Source: Solicola gregarius (GTDB lineage: Bacteria; Actinomycetota; Actinomycetes; Propionibacteriales; Nocardioidaceae). Taken from it: DNA of 64,000 bases. A program made the position numbers and the translations under genes. Of this stretch, positions 50,708 to 59,523 are shown piece after piece. The stretch is taken from assembly GCF_025790165.1 (NCBI RefSeq), contig NZ_CP094970.1, positions 1,798,001 to 1,862,000 of the forward strand. The letters are read 5' to 3'. Under the pieces are notes generated by a model that did no database searches, was not told the origin of the DNA, and was given only the letters and a program-made list of their open reading frames with translations. Position 1 is the stretch's first letter. Each line of letters opens with the position of its first letter.

Positions 50708-51262
50708 ATGGCGCTCGACCACGCGATCCTGGTATCGCTCGCGGAGCGATCGGCGAGCGGGTACGACCTCGCGCGCCGGTTCGACAAGTCGATCGGCTTC
50801 TTCTGGAAGGCGACGCACCAGCAGATCTACAAGGTGCTCGCGCGCATGGAGGCGGCCGGCTGGCTGGAGGCCACGGCGGTCGAGGAGCCCGGCCGCCCGG
50901 CCAAGAAGGTCTACGCCCTCACAGCCGACGGCCGCGGCGAGCTGACCCGCTGGACGGCCGAGCCGACGCCGACCGAGAGCGTACGAAGCGACTTCGCCGT
51001 CAAGGTACGCGGCATGCAGTTCGGCGACCGCGGCGCCGTCATCGCCGACATCGCGCGCCAACGCGACCGCCACATCGACCGGCTGGCGTACTACGAGGCC
51101 GACTGCACCAAGCACTTCCCCGAGCCAGAACGCCTCACCGACGGCGAGCTGCCCGCGTACCTCGTGCTGCGCGGCGGCATCCGTACCGAGCAGACCTACA
51201 TCGAATGGTGCGACGAGATGCTCGACGCATTGGGCGCCCCGAAACCGAGGAGCAAGAGATGA
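50708..51262 (+). CDS. PadR-family transcriptional regulator
   Basis: A 184-residue regulator: winged helix with SGYDLARRFDKSIGFFWKAT and HQQIYKVLARMEAAGWLEAT at residues 15-55, then a PadR C-terminal helical domain (ERLTDGELPAYLVLRGGIRT). PadR proteins sense phenolics or other small molecules and repress their own operon. The stop overlaps the fadH start by four bases, so it probably controls that gene through the palindrome at 50661-50694. Confidence 0.93.
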   Translation: MALDHAILVSLAERSASGYDLARRFDKSIGFFWKATHQQIYKVLARMEAAGWLEATAVEEPGRPAKKVYALTADGRGELTRWTAEPTPTESVRSDFAVKVRGMQFGDRGAVIADIARQRDRHIDRLAYYEADCTKHFPEPERLTDGELPAYLVLRGGIRTEQTYIEWCDEMLDALGAPKPRSKR

Positions 51263-53274
51263 CGTACGAGCACCTGTTGTCGCCCCTGGCGATCGGCGAG
51301 CACACCCTGCGCAACCGCGTGGTCATGGGCTCCATGCACACCGGTCTCGAAGACCGTGCCCACAACCTGCCCAAGCTCGCCGCGTACTTCGCCGAGCGCG
51401 CCAAGGGCGGCACGGCGCTGATGATCACCGGCGGGTACGCGCCGACCTGGGAGGGCTGGCTGTCGCCTGCGGCGTCGCTGCTGGCATCGCGCCGCCAGGC
51501 CGAGCGCCACCGTACGGTCACCGACGCCGTGCACGAGCACGACGCCAAGATCGCGCTGCAGATCCTGCACGCCGGCCGCTACGCGTACCACCCGTTGTCT
51601 CGCTCGGCCTCGAGCAAGAAGGCGCCGATCAACCCGTTCCGCCCGCGCGCGCTGTCGACGAAGGGCGTCGACCGCACCGTCGACTCGTTCGTACGCGCGG
51701 CGAAGCTGGCCCAACATGCGGGGTACGACGGCGTCGAGATCATGGGCTCGGAGGGCTACCTGATCAACCAGTTCGTGACGGCGCGTACCAACGACCGCAC
51801 CGACGCCTGGGGCGGCACGCCTGCGAAGCGGATGCGGTTCCCGGTCGAGATCGTGCGCCGCATCCGCGACGAGGTGGGTCCGCGGCTGATGGTGATCTAC
51901 CGGATCTCGCTGCTCGACCTCGTCGACGACGCGCAGTCATGGGAGGAGACCGTCGAACTCGCGCACAGGGTCGAAGACGCCGGCGCCTCGCTGGTCAACA
52001 CCGGGATCGGCTGGCACGAGGCGCGGGTGCCGACGATCGTCACGTCCGTGCCCCGCGCCGCGTTCAGCGGGCTGACCGGGCGTCTGCGCCCGGAGCTCGA
52101 CATTCCGGTGATGGCGTCGAACCGGATCAACACGCCCGACGTCGCCGAGGAGATCCTCGCGGCGGGCGAGGCCGACCTGGTGTCGATGGCGCGGCCGCTG
52201 CTCGCCGACCCCGACTTCGTCGCGAAGACCGAGCAGGGGCGTGCCGACGAGATCAACACCTGCATCGCCTGCAACCAGGCCTGTCTCGACCACGTCTTCG
52301 CCAACAAGCATGCGAGCTGCCTGGTCAACCCGCGCGCCGCGCGCGAGACGGAGCTGCGCCTGTTGCCCGTACCCGCGCCGCGGCGCAAGCGCGTCGCCGT
52401 CGTCGGCGCAGGGCCCGCCGGGCTCGCTGCATCGACCGCGCTGGCCGAGCGTGGGCACGCCGTCGACCTGTACGAGGCCGACGCACAGGTCGGTGGACAG
52501 TTCCGGCTCGCGATGCGGATTCCGGGCAAGGAGGAGTTCGCCGAGACACTTCGATACTTCCGGCGCCGCATCGAGGTGCTCGGCGTACGCCTGCACCTCG
52601 CGACCGCGCCGTCGATCGGCGACCTGACCGGCGGCACGTACGACGACGTGGTCGTCGCGACCGGTGTCGAGCCACGCATCCCCGAGCTCCCCGGTGTCGA
52701 CCACCCGAGCGTCGTCACGTACGCCCAGCTGTTGCGCGGCGAGGCGAGGGCCGGCGAACGGGTCGCGGTCATGGGCGCGGGCGGCGTCGGCTTCGACGTG
52801 AGCGAGTTCCTGCTCTACGAGCAGCACGAGTCAATGTCCGCCTGGATGGAGCGGTGGGGCGTGACCGATCCGGCCAAGGAGCGCGGCGGGCTCACCACCA
52901 AGGTGCCGGTCAAGCCCGCACGCACCGTGCACCTGCTGCAACGCAAGCAGACCTCACTCGGCAAGGGTCTCGCGAAGACGACGGGTTGGGTGCACCGCAC
53001 CGCTCTGCGCGATGCAGGAGTCGAGATGCTGCCCGGAGTCACGTACGAGCGAGTCGACGACAACGGACTGCACGTCGGCATCGACGGGCAGACGCGGGTT
53101 CTCGAGGTCGACACGGTCGTCTTGTGCACCGGCCAGGAGTCCGTACGCGACCTCGCCGACCCGGTTTCGGCAGCGGACGTACCCGTGCACGTGATCGGCG
53201 GCGCCGACGTCGCGGCCGAGCTCGACGCCAAGCGGGCGATCAAGCAGGCGACGGAGCTCGCCGCCGCCCTCTGA
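51259..53274 (+). CDS. fadH: NADH:flavin oxidoreductase, 2,4-dienoyl-CoA reductase type
   Basis: A 671-residue three-domain enzyme. Residues 1-330 are the FMN TIM barrel (NRVVMGSMHTGLED, LQILHAGRYAYHPLSR, LVSMARPLLADPDF). A 4Fe-4S cluster site follows, CIACNQACLDH...CLVNP near 335. The C-terminal half is FAD/NAD(P)-binding, with VAVVGAGPAGLAAST near 380 and VMGAGGVGFDVSEFLL near 510. Length and order match FadH, which reduces 2,4-dienoyl-CoA from polyunsaturated fatty acids. Related enzymes reduce other substrates, so specificity is probable, not certain. Confidence 0.9.
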   Translation: MTYEHLLSPLAIGEHTLRNRVVMGSMHTGLEDRAHNLPKLAAYFAERAKGGTALMITGGYAPTWEGWLSPAASLLASRRQAERHRTVTDAVHEHDAKIALQILHAGRYAYHPLSRSASSKKAPINPFRPRALSTKGVDRTVDSFVRAAKLAQHAGYDGVEIMGSEGYLINQFVTARTNDRTDAWGGTPAKRMRFPVEIVRRIRDEVGPRLMVIYRISLLDLVDDAQSWEETVELAHRVEDAGASLVNTGIGWHEARVPTIVTSVPRAAFSGLTGRLRPELDIPVMASNRINTPDVAEEILAAGEADLVSMARPLLADPDFVAKTEQGRADEINTCIACNQACLDHVFANKHASCLVNPRAARETELRLLPVPAPRRKRVAVVGAGPAGLAASTALAERGHAVDLYEADAQVGGQFRLAMRIPGKEEFAETLRYFRRRIEVLGVRLHLATAPSIGDLTGGTYDDVVVATGVEPRIPELPGVDHPSVVTYAQLLRGEARAGERVAVMGAGGVGFDVSEFLLYEQHESMSAWMERWGVTDPAKERGGLTTKVPVKPARTVHLLQRKQTSLGKGLAKTTGWVHRTALRDAGVEMLPGVTYERVDDNGLHVGIDGQTRVLEVDTVVLCTGQESVRDLADPVSAADVPVHVIGGADVAAELDAKRAIKQATELAAAL

Positions 53275-53379
53275 TCCACGCATCCGGTGCCCGCCCGACA
53301 ACGCACAAAGGCCCAAGCGGATTGGAAGAGTCGGGCATGCGGGGTGACGCGTGACTCTCCGATGCGTCATCCTGGTGTC

Positions 53380-54141
53380 ATGTCGATTCGTGCTCTCGCC
53401 GGCGCTGCCGTCGGAGTGACGTTTCTGCTCGCGTTGGCCGCGGAGGCACCGATCGATGCCAATCGCTCGAGTGACGCGGCCGAGGCGAGCACCGACACCG
53501 AGCCCGAACGCGAGGTGCGTCGCATCGAGCTCGGCGGCGTGCGCGTCCGGCTGGACGACGACACGCGCCAGGTCGTCACCGTGAACCACAAGCGCGGCCA
53601 TCGGGCGCGCGTCACGGCATGGCGCAATCGCGGTCACGGCTGGAAGCGGGTGCGTACGACGCGGCACGGGCATATCGGGTACGGCGGTCTCGTACCCGGA
53701 CCGAAGCGCAAACAGGGCACCGGCACGACGCCGATCGGCACGTACACGATGAAACGTGCCTTCGGCATCGCACGCGCGCCGAAGCGCGCCAAGCTGCCGT
53801 TCCACCGGGTGCACAAGGGCGACTACTGGGTGCAGGACAACAAGTCGCGCTTCTACAACCAGCGTCGACACAAGTCCGCCGGCGGGTTCCGGTGGTGGCT
53901 GCCCAGCAGCGCGTACAACTCATCGGAGCGACTGCGCGACTATCGCGGTCAGTACGCGTGGGCGATCGTGATCGACTTCAACCGGCCAGACCCGGTTCGC
54001 CACCGGGGTTCTGGCATCTTCCTGCACGTCAACGGCGACGGGGCGACCGCGGGTTGTGTGTCGGCGCCGCGCAAGTTCATCCGCAAGACCCTCGCCGGGC
54101 TGCGCCCGGGTCGGGATCCGGTCATCGCGATCGGTCGCTGA
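53380..54141 (+). CDS. Exported L,D-transpeptidase-like protein
   Basis: A 253-residue exported protein: signal/anchor MSIRALAGAAVGVTFLLALA, then a YkuD-type domain. TTPIGTYTMKRAFGI near 115 and the catalytic pair H...C in FLHVNGDGATAGCVSAPRKF near 225 identify it; the active cysteine precedes VSAP. Such enzymes form 3-3 peptidoglycan cross-links or attach proteins. The Cys context differs from the textbook SHGChN, so a distinct subfamily is likely. The ATG at 53380 is chosen; another at 53362 is possible. Confidence 0.85.
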   Translation: MSIRALAGAAVGVTFLLALAAEAPIDANRSSDAAEASTDTEPEREVRRIELGGVRVRLDDDTRQVVTVNHKRGHRARVTAWRNRGHGWKRVRTTRHGHIGYGGLVPGPKRKQGTGTTPIGTYTMKRAFGIARAPKRAKLPFHRVHKGDYWVQDNKSRFYNQRRHKSAGGFRWWLPSSAYNSSERLRDYRGQYAWAIVIDFNRPDPVRHRGSGIFLHVNGDGATAGCVSAPRKFIRKTLAGLRPGRDPVIAIGR

Positions 54142-54160
54142 CAGACGCTCGCGAGCGAGA

Positions 54161-54982
54161 TCAGCCGAACGCGCCCGCGTGCATCGTCGCCCACGCGTCG
54201 AACGTGCGTGGTTCGCGCCCGGTGACCTCCCGAACGGTCGGTAGCACCGGTGACTCGTCGAGCGCGCCGCGCGCGTAGAAGTCGAAGAACGCCTCGACGT
54301 ACTCGCTCGGCATCGAAGCGGTCATCTCGGCCCAGGCGTCGTCGTCGGACTGCGCGTCGAAACGCAATGGACGACCGAGGATGTCGGTCAGCCGACGTAC
54401 GCGGTCCTCAGGGCGCAGTGCCTCGGGACCGGTCACCCAGTACGTGCGTCCGGCATGATCGCCGTCGACGAGCACCAGGGCGATGACGGCGGCGATGTCA
54501 TAAGGGTCGATCATCGCCACCGGCACATCGGCGAACGGTGCGCGGACCACATCGCCTTCGTGCAACTGCGGGATCCACTGCAGCGTGTTGGACATGAAGC
54601 CGCTGGACCGGATGACGACCGTGGAAAGTGCCGACGCTGCGGCCGCATCCTCGGACTCGACCATGTAGCGCGCGACCGCGTTCGTCAGGTCGCGACTCTG
54701 CGCCGACGGACTCGACAGCAGCGCGGCCCGCTCGACCCCGGCGCGCTCGGCGACGCCGAAGACGCCCGGATAGCCGGGGAGGAGGAACATCGCCTCGGCA
54801 CCGTCGAGTGCCGGCGCGAGCGACTCCGGTTGGCTAAGATCGCCGGCGACCGCCTCGACCCCGTCCGGCAGGGTCACGCTCTCGGTGTCGCGGACGAGCG
54901 CGCGTACCGACTCACCCGCAGCGGCGAGCGCGCGTACCACCTCGGCTCCGACGTTTCCGGTCGCTCCGGTCACCAGGATCAT
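54161..54982 (-). CDS. NmrA/NAD(P)H-binding protein
   Basis: A 273-residue Rossmann protein: MILVTGATGNVGAEVVRALA at the start is the nucleotide loop; VRALVRDTESVTLPDGVEAV, AMFLLPGYPG and RSSGFMSNTLQWIPQLHEGD follow. No classical SDR catalytic YxxxK is present, as usual for NmrA-like NADP sensors or atypical reductases. The start after GGAGGGGAGCCCGAG is well supported. It is divergent from the TetR/MMPL locus, with the operator at 55068 in between. Confidence 0.9.
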   Translation of the reverse strand: MILVTGATGNVGAEVVRALAAAGESVRALVRDTESVTLPDGVEAVAGDLSQPESLAPALDGAEAMFLLPGYPGVFGVAERAGVERAALLSSPSAQSRDLTNAVARYMVESEDAAAASALSTVVIRSSGFMSNTLQWIPQLHEGDVVRAPFADVPVAMIDPYDIAAVIALVLVDGDHAGRTYWVTGPEALRPEDRVRRLTDILGRPLRFDAQSDDDAWAEMTASMPSEYVEAFFDFYARGALDESPVLPTVREVTGREPRTFDAWATMHAGAFG

Positions 54983-55067
54983 CTCGGGCTCCCCTCCGTT
55001 GAGTGGGACCAGCGTCACACCGGCTCGATTTGTTCCGCCGGGCGCGCGTACGTACCGTGGTGTGCGA

Positions 55068-55084
55068 AACGAAACCGTTTCGTT
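55068..55084. promoter_or_regulatory. Operator between NmrA-like gene and TetR/MMPL locus
   Basis: AACGAAAC-C-GTTTCGTT is a perfect eight-base inverted repeat around one central base, set 25 bases before the TetR start and 85 from the divergent NmrA-like start. The arms match operators of TetR regulators beside MMPL or SDR genes. It may control both directions. Confidence 0.7.
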
Positions 55085-55109
55085 CACCACTTCCTCGAGG
55101 GCGACACCG

Positions 55110-55704
55110 ATGACCGAGACCACCACGCAGGGACGCGGCCGGCTCACACCCGAGCGCACCCACGAGGTGTACGAGACCGTGCTCGCGCTCGTCGTCGAGC
55201 ATGGCTACGAGCGACTCACGATGGACGCGGTCGCGCATGCGGCCAGCATCAGCAAGGCGACGCTGTATCGCCAATGGGGCGGTAAGGAGACGCTCGTCGT
55301 CGACGCGCTCGAAGTCGAGTCATCCGCACGCCAATGCGGACACGATCGACACGGGCTCGCTGCGCGAAGACCTGCACGCATGGGTACGCGCGTCGCTGGC
55401 CGGACCACTCACCGACGTCTCGCTCGTGCACGCGATCATGCATGCCTGCATGACGAATCCCGATCTCGCGCGGGCCATGCGGGAGCGGATGAACGACACC
55501 GAGGACGACCCGTTCGAGCAGCTGTTCGCTCGAGCGGCCGAACGCGGCGAGATCGATCCGGACTCGCCGGCGCTGCCGTACCTGCAGCTCGTCCTGGCGG
55601 GCCCGTACATCCTCCGCCAGTTCTTCGAGGACTGCCCACCGGACGAGAAGTACCTCATCGGGCTCATCGACTCCGTCGTATTACCGGCACTTGGAATCAA
55701 GTAG
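55110..55704 (+). pseudogene. TetR-family regulator, frameshifted
   Basis: The frame from ATG 55110 encodes the TetR DNA-binding part (RLTMDAVAHAASISKATLYR at residues 30-50) to about 55318. The remaining ligand domain (HPHANADTIDTGSLREDLHA...VLPALGIK) is in the next frame (+1) to a stop at 55704. One extra base near 55312-55322 restores the whole regulator, about 198 residues. Because the first frame stays open to the MMPL gene, an unbroken TetR-MMPL fusion can also be read. A sequencing error or a recent inactivating mutation are both possible. Confidence 0.85.
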
Positions 55705-55748
55705 ACCTCAACCGCAGCAGACACCCAGGAAAACAGGGGGCACTCACC

Positions 55749-58025
55749 ATGGCTTGGCACCTCTACCGGCTCGGACGCGCGGCGTTCCGGCGCCGCTGGA
55801 TCGTCCTCGGCATCTGGCTCGCGGCGGTTGTGGCCGCCGGTGTCGGCGCCGCGACGCTTTCCGGAGACACCCAGGACGAGTTCGAGATCCCTGGCATCGA
55901 GTCGATGCAGGCGTTCGACCTGATCAAGGACCGTACGCCCGAGGCGTCGCCCGACGGTGCGACGGCCCAGATCGTGTACCAGACACCCGAAGGGTCGACG
56001 CTGACCGATCCCGACGTGCAGCAGGCGGTGCAGAAGAGCCTTGCCGAGCTCGACACCGAGAGCGTCGCGTCGATCACCAGCCCGTACGACAGCCAGACCA
56101 TCTCCGAGAACGGCCGGGTCGGCGTCGCGGATATCCGCTATGACGGCAACGCACTGCAACTCACGCACGACGACATCTCGGCACTCGAGGACGCACCCGA
56201 TGACGTCGGCGCCGATCTGCGCGTCGAGGTCGGCGGCGACGCCCTGCAGGAGATGCCCGGCGGGGGCGAGGAAGTGATCGGTGTCGTCATCGCCCTGTTC
56301 GTACTCGTGATCACGTTCGGCTCGCTGATCGCGGCGGGGATGCCGCTCGTGACTGCGCTGCTCGGCGTCGGAATCGGCGTCGCCGGCATCACCACCGCAA
56401 CCGGGTTCATGGATCTCGGATCGTCGACGCCGACGCTCGCGACCATGCTCGGTCTCGCCGTCGGCATCGACTACGCCCTGTTCATCACATCGCGCTTCCG
56501 ACATGAGATACACATCGGACGCGATCCCGAGGAGGCCGCCGGCCGGGCGGTCGGGACTGCCGGAAGCGCCGTCGTGTTCGCGGGTCTGACGGTGGTCGTC
56601 GCGCTGACCGGTCTGTCGATCGTGAACATCCGATTCCTGACCGAGATGGGGATCGCGGCCGCGATCACGGTCGGCGTATCCGTCCTGATCGCGCTCACCC
56701 TCCTGCCCGCGCTGTTCGGGTTCGCGAAGCACCGGATCCTCGGTGGCAAGATCCCGTTCCTGAAGGCGCGTGATCCCGAGGACACGTCCGGCGGGCGGAC
56801 CATGGGTCGCCGGTGGGCCGATCTGATCACCCACCACAAGGCCTGGACGTTCGCCGTCGGACTCATCGTCGCCGCCGCCGTCGCCTTCCCGATGACCGAT
56901 ATGAAGCTGGCGCTGCCCGACAACGGCTCGCAGCCCGAGGACAGCTCGGCGCGGCAGGCGTACGACCTGATCGCGGACAACTTCGGCGCCGGTACGAACG
57001 GCCCGTTGCTGGTGGTCGTGGATACGAAGAACGCCGACGACCCCGAGGCCGCGGTCGCGGCGACCACGAAGGCGCTGCAGGCCGACGACAAGGATGTCGC
57101 TGCCGTGGTTCCCGCCGAGCCCGCGCCGCCGCAGTCCGATGACCCGGCTGCGCAGCAGGCGTACCAGAAGCAGCTGAAGGCGTACCAGGGTCAGTTGCAG
57201 CAAGCTCAGTACGCGACCGTCACTGTCGTACCCGACAGCGGTCCGGCCGATGCCGAGACGCAGCAGCTCGTGCACGACATCCGCGACCGCGTCCAGCAGG
57301 TCGAGGACGAGACCGGCGCGCGGGTGTTGGTCTCCGGTCAGACGGCCTTGGGCATCGACGTTTCCGACTCGCTCAACGACGCGTTCCCGAAGTACCTGCT
57401 GGTCGTCGTCGGACTCGCGTTCATCCTGCTGACGGTCGTGTTCCGGTCGCTGCTGGTGCCGCTGAAGGCGATGCTCGGTTTCCTGGTCTCCGTCGTCGTC
57501 GCGCTCGGCGCGACGGTCGCGGTGTTCCAGTGGGGCTGGCTCGCCGACGTGATCGGCGTCGACAATCCCGGACCGATCCTGAGCATGCTGCCGCTGCTGC
57601 TCGTCGGCATCCTGTTCGGGCTGGCGATGGACTACGAGCTGTTCCTCGTATCGCGAATGCGGGAGGAGTACGTCCACGGCAAGCCCGCCAAGGAGTCGGT
57701 CGTACGCGGGTTCCAGTTCGGCGCCCGAGTCGTGGCGGCCGCGGCGGCGATCATGATCGGCGTTTTCGGCGGCTTCGCACTCGGCGACGACGCGATCATC
57801 AAGTCGATGGGATTCGGCCTCGCAGTCGGAATCCTGGCCGATGCGTTCCTCGTCCGGATGACGCTCGTACCGGCGTTCATGGCGATCGCCGGAGAGCGGA
57901 TGTGGTGGCTGCCGAAATGGCTGTCCCGGATCATCCCGAACGTCGACATCGAGGGCGAGAGCCTGCGGCGCCGGCTCGAGGAAGAGTCGACCGACGACCG
58001 CGACCCTGCTCGCGTGACGACGTAG
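55749..58025 (+). CDS. MMPL-family RND transporter
   Basis: A 758-residue membrane transporter with two six-helix halves, each after a large extracytoplasmic loop. IVLGIWLAAVVAAGVGAATL starts the first; a conserved MMPL segment is GLAVGIDYALFITSRFRHEI near 240, mirrored by LLVGILFGLAMDYELFLVSR near 625 (the proton-relay Asp-Tyr pairs). MMPL proteins export lipids or small hydrophobic compounds. The Met at 55749 lies after a clear ribosome region, so it is separate from the TetR gene unless read-through happens. Confidence 0.93.
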   Translation: MAWHLYRLGRAAFRRRWIVLGIWLAAVVAAGVGAATLSGDTQDEFEIPGIESMQAFDLIKDRTPEASPDGATAQIVYQTPEGSTLTDPDVQQAVQKSLAELDTESVASITSPYDSQTISENGRVGVADIRYDGNALQLTHDDISALEDAPDDVGADLRVEVGGDALQEMPGGGEEVIGVVIALFVLVITFGSLIAAGMPLVTALLGVGIGVAGITTATGFMDLGSSTPTLATMLGLAVGIDYALFITSRFRHEIHIGRDPEEAAGRAVGTAGSAVVFAGLTVVVALTGLSIVNIRFLTEMGIAAAITVGVSVLIALTLLPALFGFAKHRILGGKIPFLKARDPEDTSGGRTMGRRWADLITHHKAWTFAVGLIVAAAVAFPMTDMKLALPDNGSQPEDSSARQAYDLIADNFGAGTNGPLLVVVDTKNADDPEAAVAATTKALQADDKDVAAVVPAEPAPPQSDDPAAQQAYQKQLKAYQGQLQQAQYATVTVVPDSGPADAETQQLVHDIRDRVQQVEDETGARVLVSGQTALGIDVSDSLNDAFPKYLLVVVGLAFILLTVVFRSLLVPLKAMLGFLVSVVVALGATVAVFQWGWLADVIGVDNPGPILSMLPLLLVGILFGLAMDYELFLVSRMREEYVHGKPAKESVVRGFQFGARVVAAAAAIMIGVFGGFALGDDAIIKSMGFGLAVGILADAFLVRMTLVPAFMAIAGERMWWLPKWLSRIIPNVDIEGESLRRRLEEESTDDRDPARVTT

Positions 58026-58034
58026 GCTAGGCAC

Positions 58035-58829
58035 ATGGACTTCCTGATCGGCCTGCTCGTACTCGCCGCGATCGTCGCCGGCATCGCCTTCGTCGTCAAG
58101 CGCGCGAAGGCTGCCGCGGAGGTCCGGCGGGCCGAGCAGCTCGAACGCGACCTCGCGCCGGTGAAGCGCCTCGCCGACGAGGACGTCACGGCGCTCGGCG
58201 AGGAGCTCCAAGACCTCGACCTCGAGCTCGCCGGCCGTACCCTCAACGAGGGCGAGCGGGCCGACTACCAGCGTGCGCTCGACGCGTACGAGGCCGCCAA
58301 GGCAGCGGTCCCGGCGGTGAAGAAGCCCGACGACGTCAAGCACGTCACGGAGATCCTCGAAGACGGGCGGTACGCAATGGCCTGCGTTCAGGCGCGGGTC
58401 GCCGGCAAGGAGCTGCCGCAACGACGTCCGCCGTGCTTCTTCGACCCACGGCACGGCATGGCGACGGAGGAGGTCGCGTACACGCCGCCGGGAGGCGCGG
58501 AGCGCGACGTACCCACCTGCGCGCTCGACGCCGAGCGGGTACGAGCGGGCGCCGAGCCCGACATCCGCAAGGTGATGGTCGGCTCGGAGCGTCGGCCGTA
58601 CTGGAACGGCGGCCCCGCGTACGCCTCGTACGCGGGCGGGTACTTCGGCATGAACATGCTGCCGATGATGTTCATGGGCATGATGATCGGCCCCGGCCTC
58701 GGTGAGGGCATCGGTGCACTCGGCGAAGGACTCGGCGAAGGTATCGAGGGCATCGGTGACGGCGTCGGTGACATGTTCGGTGGAATCGGCGACGGCATCG
58801 GCGATATGTTCGACGGCTTCGACTTCTAG
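58035..58829 (+). CDS. Membrane-anchored protein with Gly-rich C terminus, unknown function
   Basis: A 264-residue protein. MDFLIGLLVLAAIVAGIAFV anchors it in the membrane. Residues 30-110 are a charged, coiled-coil-like helix; residues 120-180 carry CFFDPRHGMATEEVAYTPPG and the metal-ligand-like DVPTCALDAERV; the last 60 residues are a Met/Gly-rich hydrophobic stretch (MNMLPMMFMGMMIGPGLGEG) followed by Gly-Asp repeats (GIGDGVGDMFGGIGDGIGDM). It starts nine bases after the MMPL gene, so it is co-transcribed. I do not recognise a family with known activity. Confidence 0.75.
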   Translation: MDFLIGLLVLAAIVAGIAFVVKRAKAAAEVRRAEQLERDLAPVKRLADEDVTALGEELQDLDLELAGRTLNEGERADYQRALDAYEAAKAAVPAVKKPDDVKHVTEILEDGRYAMACVQARVAGKELPQRRPPCFFDPRHGMATEEVAYTPPGGAERDVPTCALDAERVRAGAEPDIRKVMVGSERRPYWNGGPAYASYAGGYFGMNMLPMMFMGMMIGPGLGEGIGALGEGLGEGIEGIGDGVGDMFGGIGDGIGDMFDGFDF

Positions 58830-58833
58830 CCCG

Positions 58834-58896
58834 CCGTGAGCATGACGTTTGTGCGGCGACACGCCGGCGTGTCGCGCCGAAACGTCATGCTCACGG
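58834..58896. repeat. Family C palindrome with perfect nested core
   Basis: Perfect outer arms CCGTGAGCATGACGTTT (58834-58850) and complement (58880-58896) enclose a perfect 20-base self-palindrome GCGACACGCCGGCGTGTCGC (58856-58875). It starts five bases after the stop of the preceding gene. The best preserved copy of family C. Confidence 0.9.
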
Positions 58897-58914
58897 TGGC
58901 TTGGGCGGTGCGGC

Positions 58915-59448
58915 GTGCCGGTTGAGCGGGTCGCCATCCTGTTGCGCGCCGTCAACGTCGGCGGATACAACAAGGTGCCGATGGCCGAGCTACGTACGCT
59001 GTGCGGACGGCTCGGACTTCGCGAGGTGACCACGTACGTCGCGAGCGGCAACATCGCCTGCGCAGCACCTCCGGATCTCGATGCGACTCTGCGCCAGGTC
59101 GAGGCGGCAATCGCCGACGAGTTCGGGGTCGAGACCCCGGCGATCGGCCGTACGCATACCGACCTCGAGACCGCCGTCGCGAACAACCCCTACACCGGCT
59201 TCGAGCCGAAGCTGATGCATGTCGTGTACCTTGCCGGCGAGGCCGATCCCGACGGCGCCAGCGCGCTGTGCGAGCGCGACTTCGGCGACGACGAATGCAC
59301 GGTGATCGGCCGCGAGGTCTACGCGCGGTACGCCACGGGTGTGCAAGGCTCCAAGCTCACGCCACTGGTCATGCAGAAGCTCCTCGGCGTACCGGGCACG
59401 GCCCGCAACTGGCGTACGGCGCAGAAGCTGGTCGAGCTCACCACGTAA
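58915..59448 (+). CDS. DUF1697 family protein
   Basis: A 177-residue protein with the full DUF1697 pattern: RVAILLRAVNVGGYNKVPMA near 5, LGLREVTTYVASGNIACAAP near 32 and GVQGSKLTPLVMQKLLGVPG then TARNWRTAQKLVELT near 150. Crystal structures of the family exist but no activity is assigned. The GTG at 58915 is the start, since homologues begin with the RVAILLRAVNVGG strand and upstream sequence is the family C palindrome. Confidence 0.9.
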   Translation: MPVERVAILLRAVNVGGYNKVPMAELRTLCGRLGLREVTTYVASGNIACAAPPDLDATLRQVEAAIADEFGVETPAIGRTHTDLETAVANNPYTGFEPKLMHVVYLAGEADPDGASALCERDFGDDECTVIGREVYARYATGVQGSKLTPLVMQKLLGVPGTARNWRTAQKLVELTT

Positions 59449-59450
59449 TC

Positions 59451-59517
59451 CTCCAGATTTGGTCCCAAACGCCCCGTTCTTGATGGTCAAACGGGCCGTT
59501 CGGGACCAAATCTGGAG
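59451..59517. terminator. Long convergent terminator palindrome (family F)
   Basis: Left arm CTCCAGATTTGGTCCCAAAC onward pairs with GGGACCAAATCTGGAG at its right end; over 31 bases only a few positions mismatch, with an inner CCCCGTT/ACGGGCC stem. It fills the space between the convergent stops at 59448 and 59524. A bidirectional terminator is the natural interpretation. Confidence 0.8.
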
Positions 59518-59523
59518 GAGAGG

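Noticed and set aside
55320-59186. A 1288-residue open frame on the minus strand across TetR, MMPL and following genes
   Set aside because: It is antisense to several well-supported genes and crosses intergenic sequence and a palindrome. Composition is Arg/Asp/Gly-rich, without domain features.
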